Shown here piece after piece: positions 51,598 to 63,450 of a stretch of 64,000 nucleotides of DNA. A model generated the notes under the pieces. It was not told where the DNA came from. It saw nothing but the letters and a program-made list of their open reading frames with translations, and did not search any database. Source of the DNA: Nemertoderma westbladi (taxonomy: Eukaryota > Xenacoelomorpha > Nemertodermatida > Nemertodermatidae). The stretch is taken from contig JAUCBJ010007047.1 of the NCBI GenBank assembly GCA_032718475.1, positions 1 through 64,000 on the forward strand, written 5' to 3'. Each line of letters opens with the position of its first letter. The stretch's first letter is position 1. The position numbers and the translations under genes are program-made.

Positions 51598-53261
51598 GGT
51601 TGACGGTAATAATAATTAATCATTATTCTTCCGGATACATTGTGCGTTAACTTTATTTCATTTCACTTTATTTCACGTCCCTGTATCCCCCATCATACTG
51701 ACTGCTATGCAACGTTATACACACATCATATTTATTTACGTTCACGTTAACTTATATTATAATTGTATTTATAGACTGTCTACTGGATCGTGTTTGTAGA
51801 GTTTTATTAGTTTATTGATATAACGATATTTTATTATTTATTAGTTGATTAATAATACCGACAGGGTATATAATATAATATGTTACTGTTTTGTTTTCCG
51901 TTCATATTGTATGACAGTTATATTCTGTATTGGCCGGTCTTTTACTCCCGTTTGTGCGGGTCCGCTTCACTCATATAATTGTATTTGTTCTCCATTAAAT
52001 ATTTGTACAGAAGTTTCAATTAAATAAATTGTTATTTATTTATTTAGTCAAATGTTTGTTAGTAAATTGTTTGAAAGTTATTTTTTTTATATATATAAAC
52101 CCCCTTACTGGGTAAATGGTTTGATTACTTATTATTAATTCGATTTAAAAGCACTATTATAGTAATGATCGATAGGAGTGCGTTAATAAAATTTAAATTA
52201 ATTATTAAAATATAAAAAAAAGTTGCAAGTTCATTTTAATTGTTTATTTCTAATTATGTGGTAAGTTTTTACAATTGAAAATATTAAATTATTTTTCGCT
52301 GCGTCAGCGCAAGTAAATGCCTCATTATTTAGTATCTCACTCAGAGCAAAAAATTGTTGTTCGAGAATATTAACTTTTGCAAAATAAATAGCTAACATAT
52401 TCTAGAACACTTTCCATACAAAAAATAACAAAAATACGGATTATGATAAAAGTTTTTTTTTTTGGGGGGGGGGGGGTGGGTACTGTAAAACCAATGTCGA
52501 AAAATACAGCAAATTTTATATCTAGAACACTCGCCATATAATAATATATAAATTTTGCGTATGTAAATCCCGCATCCACTCCTGCAAGGGATTGGAGGCA
52601 ATGGCCTTTTTGTTGTAATAAAACCGCTTATAAGGAAAATTTCGATTTTTAGTTTATGGGTGTCTTTAGGTCGTCTTTTTTTCCTGTGATAATTTTATGG
52701 TGTCAAAAAAATAAACGTATTTTTTTGTATATCCTGCACCTACTAGATGTATTTTTGCAAATTTACAGATTAATTTGTAATTCTAAAGAACAAAATACGC
52801 CGTGTTGCTTTTAAGCAACAGAGTGCAGCAGTAAAGGACTGGGAAACGGATCAGAACAGTGGAATTTTAGGATTTCCTTTTGTAGGATGTTAAAGCCTTT
52901 TGGTTTGTCACTTCGAAGTTAATTCTTGATTGTTACAGAAAGACAGGTACTTAGAGTATTTAGAGCTAATTATTTATTTAATTAGTTTAATTATTTATTA
53001 ATTGAAAAGGCAAATTATAAATTTGGTAATTAAATTACTAAGGCAAATACACTTTGGCAATTTATAAGTTCATAGCAGAGTCCTTCGTTTATTTGAGTTA
53101 ATTAATTGGGAAACTAACTATTAGTTATTAGTTAATTAGGTGAATTAATTAATTAAATTGATATGCCAATTATTTAATTAGAAAATTAATTTACTAACAC
53201 ACAAAAAATTTTTTCGTAGGCCATTAAAGGTAGATCTAAATAACAGTACACAGAATATGTG
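51598..53261. other. Intergenic, AT-rich
   Basis: No gene. A T10/G13 homopolymer pair lies near 52451. A hairpin GTTGCTTTTAAGCAAC at about 52804 recurs at about 54283, one on each side of the 28-bp minisatellite. Confidence 0.45.
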
Positions 53262-54205
53262 GTCAACCACCATTGGGGAGTAGATGTGGCGCAGCCACCG
53301 TTAGGGAGTAGATATGGCGCAACCACCATTGGGGAGTAGATGTGGAGCAGCGTCCATTGGGGAGTAGATGTGGTGCCGCGACCTTTGGGGAGTAGATGTG
53401 GCACAGCCATCATTGGGGAGTAGATGTGGTGCCGCGACCTTTGGGGAGTAGATGTGGCACAGCCATCATTGGGGAGTAGATGTGGTGCCGCGACCTTTGG
53501 GGAGTAGATGTGGCACAGCCATCATTGGGGAGTAGATGTGGTGCCGCGACCTTTGGGGAGTAGATGTGGCACAGCCATCATTGGGGAGTAGATGTGGTGC
53601 CGCGACCTTTGGGGAGTAGATGTGGTGCAGCCACCAATGGGGAGTAGATGTGGTGCAGCCACCATTGGGGTGTAGATGTGGTGCAGACACCATTGGAGAG
53701 TAGATGTGGTGCAGCCACCATTGGGGAGTATATGTGGCGCAGCCACCATTGGGGAGTAGATGTGGCGCAACCACCATTGGGGAGTAGATGTGGTTCAGCG
53801 ACCATTGGGGAGTAGATGTGGTGCAGCCACCATTGGGGTGTAGATGTGGTGCAGACACCATTGGGGGGTAGATGTGGTGCAGCCACCATTGGGGAGTAGA
53901 TGTGGTGCAGCCACCAATGGGGAGTAGATGTGGTGCAGCCACCGTTGGGGAGTAGATGTGATGCAGCCACCATTGGGGAGTAGATGTGGTACAGCCACCA
54001 TTAGGGAGTAGTTGCGGTGCAGCCACCATTGCATTGGAGAGTAGATGTGGTGCAGCCACCATTGGGGAGTAAATGTGGTGCACCCACCATTGCATTGGGG
54101 AGTAGATGTGGTGCAGCCACCATTGCATTGGGGACTAGATGTGGTGCAGCCACCATTGGGGAGTAGATGTGGTGCAGCTACCGTTGGGGAGAAGATGTGG
54201 TGCAG
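53262..54205 (-). repeat. 28-bp minisatellite, about 33 units
   Basis: The unit contains GGGGAGTAGATGTGG and GCAGCCACCATT. Between about 53370 and 53630 two unit types alternate (GTGCCGCGACCTTT and GCACAGCCATCATT), giving a 56-bp higher-order unit. A few units carry an added CATTG. The open frames on the minus strand (Pro/His/Tyr-rich, up to 220 codons) are repeat by-products. Confidence 0.93.
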
Positions 54206-54793
54206 CCACAGTACACAGGCAGATAGACATACGAACATTTCAAAAAGAAGTCAGTCTAAACCATTTTTTGTCGCACACTGTGTTGCTTTTAAGCAACGTG
54301 TTGTGAAAACACACGCAACTATAAAATTTTGGCTGTTTTTGTTATATTTCACAGTATTGAATTGACAGCTTTTTATTACCAAAAAACATAAATTAAATTT
54401 TTCATTAACATCACCTATTTTGGTGCGATAAAGGGATATAGTGCGCCTTATAGCCTTACTTCCAATCCAAGTCAGTGTTTGTGTTTCTTCTGTCGGTTTT
54501 GTGTTTCTTCTGTCCGTTAGTCGGTGCCAACCGGTAATGTTTGTTTATACTTTATCAGATTTACTTTCGTTTTTATATTTGGATACCAATACAATTCCAA
54601 TTCCAACCAGTAGTGTTCCGTTCCTACCGCTTGTAAACCGTCTGTTAGATTACTCCCAGTACCGGTACGCGGTAGGCCGTGGTATGTACATTATCATTGA
54701 AGTACAGTACAGCAGTACCGGTATCGTGTACAGGTGTAGGTACTGAGGTAGGTAGGTAGGTAGGTGTATTACTGGTACCTTAATAAATAAATA
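54206..54793. other. Upstream region of the MGAT4-like gene
   Basis: Contains TACCGGTA palindromes near 54660 and 54715 and a GTAGGTAGGTAGG run near 54747. A clear promoter motif was not found. Confidence 0.4.
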
Positions 54794-56563
54794 ATGCGGG
54801 AGATAAAACAAAAATCGATTACTCGAGATATGTCGTTGTTGACAACGCTTCAAAGTTGCTGCAGGAATTCCCCGATGCTCTTTTTGGGTATAGTGTGCAG
54901 TTTTATGTGCAGTTTCTGGTTGCTAATGAGTTCAGCAAACTACGATCAATATGTTGAATCGATGAACAAGGAACTCATTACTGAGAGAAAGTCTTTATTG
55001 TTGACTGTGAAAATGCTGCAGGAACAATTGGACGGGTCTGTAAAACCTAATTGTTCCGACATTTTTAAAGATTTCTCGTCCGGGGAAAAACTGAATCTGG
55101 ACATAATAAACAACCAGAATATCAACTTGGACGCGTTGTGCAGCAACATTGACTACATCCAGTGGTCCAACGTCGCTCACTCTGACGAAGAAATGAAAAC
55201 CGCGCGAGATATCTTTAACCAGGACCGGTACTGCCTAGGCCGCGTTCATATTCCTGAGATGAACATAGTGAACGGGGTGGGTCTCCCGGCGAACGAAGAG
55301 AAAACCCAACCGAATTCGCAAAAGGAACTGATAATTAATCCCCCAGAGGACTCCAGACAGACTAACTCACAGAAACGCGATTCCTTCGACACCTTCCTGG
55401 TAATCGGCCTTCCTACAGTACATCGCGCCGCCGGCAGCTACTTAGAATCAACTCTATCGTCTTTAATCGAGAACATCGCGGAGGAACACATGAACCGCGT
55501 CCTTGTCGTTGTATTCCTCGCGGATCTGGACCCGGTTAAACGAGACAACATCACGCACTTCGCGGCGATTCGTTTCGAGCGACACCTAACCTCTGGACTA
55601 CTCAGGTTTATCGAGGCTCCGCCCAAGTACTACCCGCGACTCGACAACCTAAAACGCAACTTCGGGGACAAACCCGAGCGGGTTTACTGGCGTTCCAAGC
55701 AGTGTGTGGATTTCTCCTTCCTCATGAGTTACTGCAGCGGTTTGGGCCGGTATTACTTACAGTTAGAGGACGATGTGACCGCAAAGAAGGACTACACGCG
55801 CTCCATCGCTCAACACATCGAGAAGATTAACGTGGAGAACGCCTCCTGGGTGATGTCGGAGTACAGCGAGCTCGGCTACATAGGGAAGTTAGTACCGAAC
55901 TCCTATCTCAAGGAGATGGCTTTATTCTACATGTTTCTATACGAGGAAATGCCAGTAGATTTATTGATGCCCTATTTTTTTAAACTTTTCGGACAGAGCG
56001 ATATCCTGAAGTCCAGGCCTTCCTTGTTCCAACACACGGGAACCAGTTCCTCCCTGCGGAACAAGAAGCAGCAGTTGTTGGACCGCTACTACATGAGCGA
56101 GAAGGAGTTCGTGGGAGTGGCGGATAACCCACCTGGGGACGTGTTCACCAGCACTCAGCCGTTCAATAGGTTCACAGCGGATCTCGCCTACAGCGAGGCC
56201 GGGGCCTTCTGGACCGGGAGTCCCAAGGTTGGAGATCACGTCACCCTGGTGTTCCGCAGTCCGGTCCGTCTCTCCCGCCTGGTTGTTCTCACGGGGAACT
56301 CCTTCCATCCCAAGGATTGTATACGTTCCGCTGATTTGGAACTCGCGACCAGGTTGACCGCTCGGACTCGCACCGCTATTGCCTGCAGCGACTTCACTAA
56401 ACTCGGTGATATCGACGTGGACGGCAGTGCGGATATCCGGGATATCGCGAGTCGATACCCCGAGCCAGTGCAGTGCATTCGGATTGTTATTAAGAAAAAG
56501 AACTTTGATTTTTGGTTGGTTGTTCGGGAAATAGCAGTCTGGGTTGATAAATCAAGTTTATAA
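54794..56563 (+). CDS. MGAT4: MGAT4-family N-acetylglucosaminyltransferase (GT54)
   Basis: 589 residues from ATG 54794 to the stop at 56561; a second ATG at residue 13 is possible. MGAT4 enzymes add beta-1,4-GlcNAc to the alpha-1,3 mannose arm of N-glycans in the Golgi. The product is a type II membrane protein: short basic N-terminus, signal anchor at about 28-46 (MLFLGIVCSFMCSFWLL), then a stem helix. The GT54 domain at about 195-430 has FLVIGLPTVHRAAGSYL, the acidic QLEDDV motif near 325 (the expected metal/UDP-sugar site) and HTGTSSSLRNKKQQL. A C-terminal beta-rich region at about 440-585 corresponds to the lectin-like domain of the family. The coding sequence is one exon, though vertebrate MGAT4 genes have introns. 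Which MGAT4 paralogue it matches best is not settled. Confidence 0.92.
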   Translation: MREIKQKSITRDMSLLTTLQSCCRNSPMLFLGIVCSFMCSFWLLMSSANYDQYVESMNKELITERKSLLLTVKMLQEQLDGSVKPNCSDIFKDFSSGEKLNLDIINNQNINLDALCSNIDYIQWSNVAHSDEEMKTARDIFNQDRYCLGRVHIPEMNIVNGVGLPANEEKTQPNSQKELIINPPEDSRQTNSQKRDSFDTFLVIGLPTVHRAAGSYLESTLSSLIENIAEEHMNRVLVVVFLADLDPVKRDNITHFAAIRFERHLTSGLLRFIEAPPKYYPRLDNLKRNFGDKPERVYWRSKQCVDFSFLMSYCSGLGRYYLQLEDDVTAKKDYTRSIAQHIEKINVENASWVMSEYSELGYIGKLVPNSYLKEMALFYMFLYEEMPVDLLMPYFFKLFGQSDILKSRPSLFQHTGTSSSLRNKKQQLLDRYYMSEKEFVGVADNPPGDVFTSTQPFNRFTADLAYSEAGAFWTGSPKVGDHVTLVFRSPVRLSRLVVLTGNSFHPKDCIRSADLELATRLTARTRTAIACSDFTKLGDIDVDGSADIRDIASRYPEPVQCIRIVIKKKNFDFWLVVREIAVWVDKSSL

Positions 56564-56865
56564 TTCAAATTAATTGGGTAAATAATTATATTTTATTTGT
56601 GTTAAATTACTTATAATGTATTTATTAGGGACATAATACTAATTATGCTGCTTATTTAATTTAGAGCTAAATAAAGTGCCAATAATAATATATTTACGAT
56701 TAATTATTAATAAATTACAAAAGGAGCTACTTTAAAACATGTTTTGTAGTCTGTATTTTTATTGAGGTTTATTTAATTTAATGCGGAAGGTCTATAAAGC
56801 ATCACATCGCCCAACAACTCAGCGATGAATGTATCTATGTTTTATACATACATACATACTTACAC
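56564..56865. other. Downstream region of the MGAT4-like gene
   Basis: AT-rich. TTTAATTTAGAGCTAAATAAAG near 56660 contains AATAAA and is a possible polyadenylation signal. Confidence 0.4.
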
Positions 56866-57050
56866 ACAGCCACATATCCTCCCCGCACAGCCACATATCT
56901 TCCCCAGAAACATATCCTCCCCACACAGCCACATATCTTCCCCACAGCCACAAATCCTCCCCACACATCCTCCACACACAGCCACGCCACATTTCTTCCC
57001 CACAGCCACATATCCTCCCCACACAGCCACATATCCTCCGCACAGTCCAC
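56866..57050 (+). repeat. Minisatellite CCACATATCCTCCCCACACAG
   Basis: About nine degenerate copies of a ~21-bp unit. The small frames on both strands are by-products. Confidence 0.88.
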
Positions 57051-57189
57051 CGTCACCTGAGCTAAAACACCACCTCCGATATCCTCATCCAAGTTAATGC
57101 CGTAAAATGTGTCTTCCAATTCCATTGGCTTTGTATATTCCTAATCGACTGAATTGAGATTCTATCGAGTCAGTAGTAAGTATAAAATC

Positions 57190-57580
57190 TTTCCTAGGGT
57201 ATTTTGCCCACATGTAAATGCGAACAAACTGAAATTCCCGCCAATATCTAAGCATAAGTAATAGGAAATAACAATATTATATTGTAAGCTTTTCTAAGGA
57301 AAAATACCCTACCTTTAAAATGTAAGGTAAACAGAATAAAAGTGTTACTAAGGCAAAATACCCTGTACCAGATTTTAGATGTAAGGTGTTTTCGTTTTGC
57401 CTTTAAATTACAGGGCTGAGGATCAAGCATAGGGTGTTTTAAACTCGCAAAAAATGACTTTCTTGCATATAAACCATGGTATTTCTTGGTTTCATTTGAA
57501 AGAGCGCCTTAAATTAGGCCGGTCTGTACAAAAAAAAAATTCAAAAATTTTGAGATAGGGCATTCTGCCATAAGACGGTA
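57190..57580. repeat. Block with GGGTATTTTGCC-type motifs
   Basis: AGGGTATTTTGCCC (57196), AAAATACCCTACC (57301), GGCAAAATACCCTG (57351) and GGGCATTCTGCCA (57560) occur in both orientations. They resemble the GG(T)TTTTGCC/GGTTCTGCC motifs of the transposon at 113-5710 and may mark another foldback element. Confidence 0.4.
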
Positions 57581-57587
57581 GTATAGT

Positions 57588-58195
57588 GTTCGGATAATTC
57601 CGACCCGGACAATTCCGACCCGGTCAATTCCGACCCAGACAATTCCGACCCGGTTAATTGCGACCCGGACAATTCCAACCCAATCAGAGTTCGAATGAAA
57701 TTTTCATGTGTCTGAATTGTCCGGATCCAGCATAGGACAATTCCGACCCAAATAATTTAAATATAATAAATAATAAATTTATTTAACCTTACATTGTTTT
57801 ATTACTCCACATAAGATTGATGTGGCCCTGGATATTCTTCGTTCGAGACACGTTTACTATGTAATTTTATAGTTGTATAATAATTTTAGAATTGAGTGTA
57901 TTTGTTACTAGTAGTGTTTTATGCACACTGCACACCCCCACCAAACTTAAAATTCTAACTAGTTTTTGCTACTTTTATTGAAGTTTTCTAAAACATATTA
58001 GCTATTAATTTAGAAAAATATTAGTGTTCAAGTAACACAGATTTTTGTTATTGATTACCGGTAATTCATATTAATTATTATTATTTATTTGGATCCGGAC
58101 AATTCTGACCCGGACAATTCCGACCCGGACAATTCCGACCTATGAAAATTTCATTCGACCTCTGAGTTGGTCGGAATTGTCCTAACTTCCTATGT
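57588..58195. mobile_element. Foldback element with GACAATTCCGACCC repeats
   Basis: The left arm (57588-57750) and right arm (58090-58195) are inverted copies. Both contain 15-bp repeats of GGACAATTCCGACCC and the inverted pair CAGAGTTCGAATGAAATTTTCAT / ATGAAAATTTCATTCGACCTCTG. About 340 bp of AT-rich DNA lies between them. There is no coding capacity. Confidence 0.65.
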
Positions 58196-60900
58196 ATATC
58201 GGGTGAACTCATCCAAAGCTATAGCTCGTCCGTCAATGAAAGTTATATTAATCGATGCAGCTCAACCCCAGGATGTGGATAAAAAAGTTTCGATAAAAAA
58301 TATTAAGTGTCTTTTTTTTATTTCGAAAAATAGCCCAATAACACGAAAATTGCAATAGACCCAATGATAGAAACACCATCGCTGCTGGTGCTCATTATGG
58401 CCTCTAGTAAGCTACTACTATTGATTGAATGGATAGGCCCAAACTGCCGAGAAGTATATTACTTGCCAAATTTATTACTATCTATCTCACTCTATCCCAG
58501 ACAGAAAGCAAACATTGTAATGTATTATTACCCCGCCAGCTGAATAGCTCTTCCCAGTGAATCCTATGGGAATATCTACAGTAGGCACCTATAAGGTTAC
58601 TCACTGCTATGTTAGGTGGGAGGCCGGCTGGTTGAATTATAAGCAGTTCAAATGTTTTATAGGTTAACAATTACGAATGGGGAGGGACCCCGTTTGTCTA
58701 TGGACGGTCTTCTTATAGCCAACTTGCTGGCTTTTCTAGTAAAAAACAATGGGATATAATAGTTGATATAATAGTAAAAAATTTACTGTAAACTGTTCAT
58801 AAAATTAGTTTATTGCTTTGGTTATAAAAACCTGTCATTATAACCTTATACTTTCCTTTCAAAGGTACCTTAAATGGTGAATATCGTAATTAAATATTCG
58901 CGAAATTAAGTTAATATGTTAAAATAGCCCGAAACGACACCCCAATTGGTAATATGCGTACCGGTACAAACTGCATAATGCTACATCAAATATGATTTTT
59001 TCCTAGATAAAAAGCTAAAGTAATAGGGGTAGCTCTAACACAGGATCCTCAGTGACCCCTGGTCAGGGATCACTATTAGAAAGGTCAATCTATATGCATA
59101 TGACTGGTGTCGTCCTATAAAGTGCTTCTTCTTTTAGCTTAGGTGTAAAATAAGTAGTTTTATTTTGATAGAGGTTGGTTTTCATTCTTCAATCCCCATT
59201 ATTATTGGCATCTATATCTATAAAATCCATGGGAAATGAATATTTGATAGTGTATTACCTATCAGTTATGCCCCTTTGGGTTTACAGGTGCAATACATAC
59301 ACTACAATGGTACAGGTACAATAAATAATATTAATTCATTTATTTAGACTAATTTATTTTATTATGTAAAACGTTATGATATGATAAAGCTGACTTAAAC
59401 AATAAGTAATTATATATTTAGAAACGCAATCAATGGAACAGATATTATAACAAATACACTTGACGAATCAAGACATACTAAACAAATACAATTAATTAGT
59501 AACAAAATCGAATGCTGAACAATTTCATTAAAAAATAGGATATTTTGATACACCATGCGAATATTTTACGCCACCCATAGAATTATTACATTATTACCAG
59601 ACATTAAATATACAAAATATAGCGAAGTGGGAACCATATAAAGGTCGGGGGGTTGGTTTATGTGCTAGAAAGGCGCACTAATAATAAATACGTTAATTAT
59701 TTATTTGTGAGTGAGAATCCGTGCAAGAACCTCATTTAATTTAATAAAGACGTTTACGGCTCTTATTCAAAGGATGTAATTATTTATTACTTGGGATTTG
59801 GGATAAAAGTTAAATTCTTTCAATATTCTTGATTTTCATATTAATTACTGAGCGTCAGCGAGGTTATAGGGTCGAGAGAATATTGAAAGAAAATGTCTCG
59901 GTTTTTTTCCATGTAGGGCCTAATAAATAATTTAATTCATAAATTGGTACTTGTTTGTTGCTCTATTCTTTAACAAAAGATAGAGCAATATAATAGTGTT
60001 ACAAAATAATTTGAACTGTAGTGTTTTACTACAGTATATTGCTGCCATAGTTACTGCGATTCCAAGTACTGTACTGTTAAAGGTAATCCTGTTAAAAGGT
60101 TTTTGTTCTCGAATATTTATTACGTTACTAAAGAGCCGCTTAACTACATAAACCAATAATGGATATTCAGTTCCGTTTTGGAATAGTACGTCTTGCAGAC
60201 ACTAAAGTTGCAATAACTTTTGAGTGAGTGAATGGATTTTGCTCAAAATACGAGCAAATCTTTTCTACTTCGATGCTCTTTCAACACATAATAACATTTA
60301 AGAAATTCCACCAAAAATATTACACTAATTTTCGGCGGGAAAAAAGTAATATCAATACAATCTTACGGGTAAAGTTTTTCCCTAGGGGAAAAAGTACTCC
60401 CTTCTCACCCGATTTTGGGGAATATTCTCGCGAAAAAGTAGCAATATAAGAATAAAATAATTTACGTTTTTTTTACTTCAGATTGAGCAAGTCCCTTTTC
60501 CCGGCAAAAATATCGTTTAAGATACTTTGAGAAACGATATGTCGAAATATTCCAAAACAATTTTCAATATAAAAAATATGTTTGTTGATTTTACAAGTTA
60601 AATAAAAAAAAAGTGAAAAGTCGAGGGAATGACAAAACTCCAGACCTTTACAGGGTTCAAATAAAGACAATAAATATTCCTACAGTACATATTATAATTT
60701 TTCAATTATAATAAGCTAAAATAATTTAATCCTGAGTTACATTGCTTTTCTATGGATTTACTTCAAAAGTAAATTAATCATGATAAAAATGTACCACGAA
60801 TATCTAATAATAAAAATACAATTAGATGCGAGAGATATCACGGTCGCGTGGATTGTAATAGATCGTGACAATAGTCGGAAACAGTTAGATCGTTTAAAAA
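58196..60900. other. Intergenic, AT-rich
   Basis: No supported gene on either strand; small open frames lack recognisable motifs. The distal part may belong to the LIN28 3' UTR, whose end could not be placed. Confidence 0.35.
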
Positions 60901-62752
60901 CAACTATTCATGCAACTAAATGAAAATAAATATTAAACTTAACTAGGTGTTATAATGAATTTAATTTTTTAGGCATTTACTATGTCGCCAAATTAAGATT
61001 ACTTTTTTCCTATTACAATAACATAGTTACTAAACCGAGTACCGATGCGCCGTGCGGTAGGTAGCATTGAATTTATTCATATTGGAGTACAGGGTTATTG
61101 TTGTACAGTAGTAGTAGTAGTAGTGGGCCTACAGGTCTAAAAAAAACCAAGGTCCTCTGCAATAATAAATCTACTGCCAAGGCACTGGTCTGTTGGTACA
61201 ATAAAATGTGTAATATCATCACACAAAATACAATAAATGTAATAAATACGGTACTGTGATCCAGTAATATATAACCCTGCTCCGCTACCTGTTTTCGTCT
61301 GTTTTCCCGACATTCCAAGTATTTTCGCCTATTCTCGACTGTTATCACAAATCTAGTACTATTCCTGTCGCGAACAACACTACACAAACAAAACACCTGA
61401 GGACGTTATATTAATATTTTTACCTATAGAAACTTCAAACTTTCAGTTTAAAACTAATCATATTGAACTACATTTTAAATGTAATATTTTAAAAGGTACG
61501 AAATTCGAGTTCATAATTTGTGTAATAATTATTTATTACAATTTACATATTATGAAATAAAATCAAACATAATTTATCGAAACTACACAATTACAGCCAC
61601 CGCGCAGATCACTCTCATAACTAAGGTGATCTTAGGACCAGCCTAATGCCTAATGTAGTACTTATTAGTAGTACCGGTACCCATTAGTACCTAATGGATT
61701 GTTTTAAACTCAAATAAGCTGAGGTAGATCGTTAATTTCATTCATTTTTATGAAAGAATCCCACACCTAGCAAAACAGACAATAAAATTACAATTACAAT
61801 GAAATTATATAATTTAGACTTTCAGATACTCCAAATTTATGACTATTTTAGCTATCATGAAGCTACTCACAAACTCACAAACAGCAAACCTATTATTGCA
61901 AATATTGCAGAATATTAATAATAAAAGATTTAACAATAATTACAATAAGTAGTAATTTATCTAATTGCCATTGACTCGGCTACTAAATTCTCTCGGAATA
62001 ATGAAAAGTAGGCAAGAAGATCCAAGGAAGATTTCCATTTACTCACTGCTGATCTTAGAAATTCCATTCAATCAAACTATTCGATAAATTTATAAATATT
62101 TGGCCTTGCATAGAGGCATATATATTAATAATGAACTAGATAAGAAACAAAATATCAAATTTTCGTAGTTCTAGGTAAATCGACGAAACATCATGTTCAT
62201 ATAAGTAATTTTGTAATTACAAAATCTCGACCTTCCTAACAAGGTAAAGGAAAGTGTAGTTACAAAAAATGATCTATTTATTTCTAGGTTTGTATACATT
62301 TTAAGGTTCTCTCGTGAAGAAAACAAATGTTAAGAACATAAAAATTTAAAAAATATTTAATCCAGTAAAATTAGTCATTATTCCACCAAATAAAAACTTC
62401 AACTTTTACAAACTGTAGAAATTAATATTATATTGGCTCCCATTAAAATATTTATTAAGAAACAACGATTTATCACTAAATTATCGTTTATTTCATAGAA
62501 AAGCCCTTTTTTAATTTAAACTCCGACCATCAACCAGGGCAAGAACAAAACAATAAACATTTTGTTTAAAAAAAACGGACAATGCCAATGAAAATAAACT
62601 ACGCACAGACATTAAACCACAAAAAATGCAAAAATTACATACCCAAACTACAACCGATAATTTATTATGCATAATAATGTATTAAATGAGAAATAAACAT
62701 TCATAACCGACACACATATTACAAGACAAACAGACACTGGGTGGGTAGTTTT
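60901..62752 (-). other. Probable LIN28 3' untranslated region
   Basis: AT-rich sequence directly downstream of the LIN28 stop on the minus strand. LIN28 transcripts usually have long 3' UTRs. An 8-base let-7 site lies within it. The distal boundary is arbitrary because many possible AATAAA signals occur. Confidence 0.4.
61720..61727 (-). promoter_or_regulatory. let-7 seed match in the LIN28 3' UTR
   Basis: The minus strand reads CTACCTCA, the full 8-base complement of the let-7 5' end, about 1.03 kb after the LIN28 stop. let-7 repression of LIN28 is a known conserved loop. Only this one site was noticed. Confidence 0.45.
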
Positions 62753-63009
62753 CTAATTTTGTGTAGCTTTTCTGCCGTGCTCCTGTCTAGGCTCGGGGCA
62801 ATCTCGACTTATATGTCCCGGACTCTTACAGTTGTAGCAGACTGACCCGCTGGCTGCGAGGGGGCACTGCGCCGCCATGTGGCCCTTCATCTCGCCGCAC
62901 TTGTAACATCGGGCGTTCTTTTTACTACTCCTTCGCTGGGCCCCCTTACACTTAGTGCCGTCCGGCCCGGTCGCTATGGTCGCTTCGCGGCCAGTCGAAC
63001 CAGATTCAC
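62753..63009 (-). CDS. lin28: LIN28, last coding exon (two CCHC zinc knuckles)
   Basis: LIN28 binds let-7 precursors and mRNAs in the cytoplasm and controls developmental timing. This exon begins after a good acceptor (AAATTTCAG) at 63009 and ends with TAG at 62753-62755. It encodes a basic linker (CKGAQRRSSKKNARC) and two knuckles: CYKCGEMKGHMAAQC (CX2CX5HX4C) and CYNCKSPGHISRDC (CX2CX4HX4C). The C-terminus is short and basic. Joining to the cold-shock exon keeps the frame (phase 1) and forms a Gly codon across the junction. CNBP-type proteins also carry CCHC knuckles, but the pairing with a cold-shock domain identifies LIN28. Confidence 0.92.
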
Positions 63010-63251
63010 CTGAAATTTAAATAAATAAAACTTTCCAAGATTTCATTGGCCATTCGAGCAGAAAAGCAAAAATTCTGATGAATGAACTGTCTTCAACCCA
63101 ACTTATTGTTGATACGAGTCTACTAATATTCCATTTTGTTGTTAATTGTGTATCAATTTCCCTTAGCAGAGTAAACTGCTCTTTAGGGACGTTTCCCAGG
63201 TTGCGGATCGGGATAACATTTCACACATCGCAACTATCTACTAAGACTAAC

Positions 63252-63450
63252 CTATACTGCTGTTTTTGAAACGGAATTCTACCGGTTCGTTCTCGTCCAG
63301 ACTCCGGAATCCATCCATCTGAATGTTTGTCTGATGAATAAATATGTCGTAACCTTCCCCAAGCTCATTACCGTCTATCACCGGTACTATATATCCGTAA
63401 CCTTTGCGCACGTTGAACCATTTGCATCGACCTAGTTGGGCCAATAGGGG
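63252..63450 (-). CDS. lin28: LIN28, cold-shock-domain exon
   Basis: 199-base exon with donor ATAG/GTTAGT at 63252/63251 and acceptor AATTAG before 63450. It encodes GRCKWFNVRKGYGYIV (RNP1-like), DIFIHQTNIQMDGFRSL (RNP2-like) and EPVEFRFK, the LIN28 cold-shock pattern. The 5' boundary is in phase 0; no ATG is present, so the start codon is in an upstream exon at higher coordinates, perhaps outside the window. The intron to the next exon is 242 bases. Confidence 0.92.

Noticed and set aside
53466-54238. Antisense frames of up to 220 codons, Pro/His/Tyr-rich
   Set aside because: They are translations of the 28-bp minisatellite (28 residues per three units).
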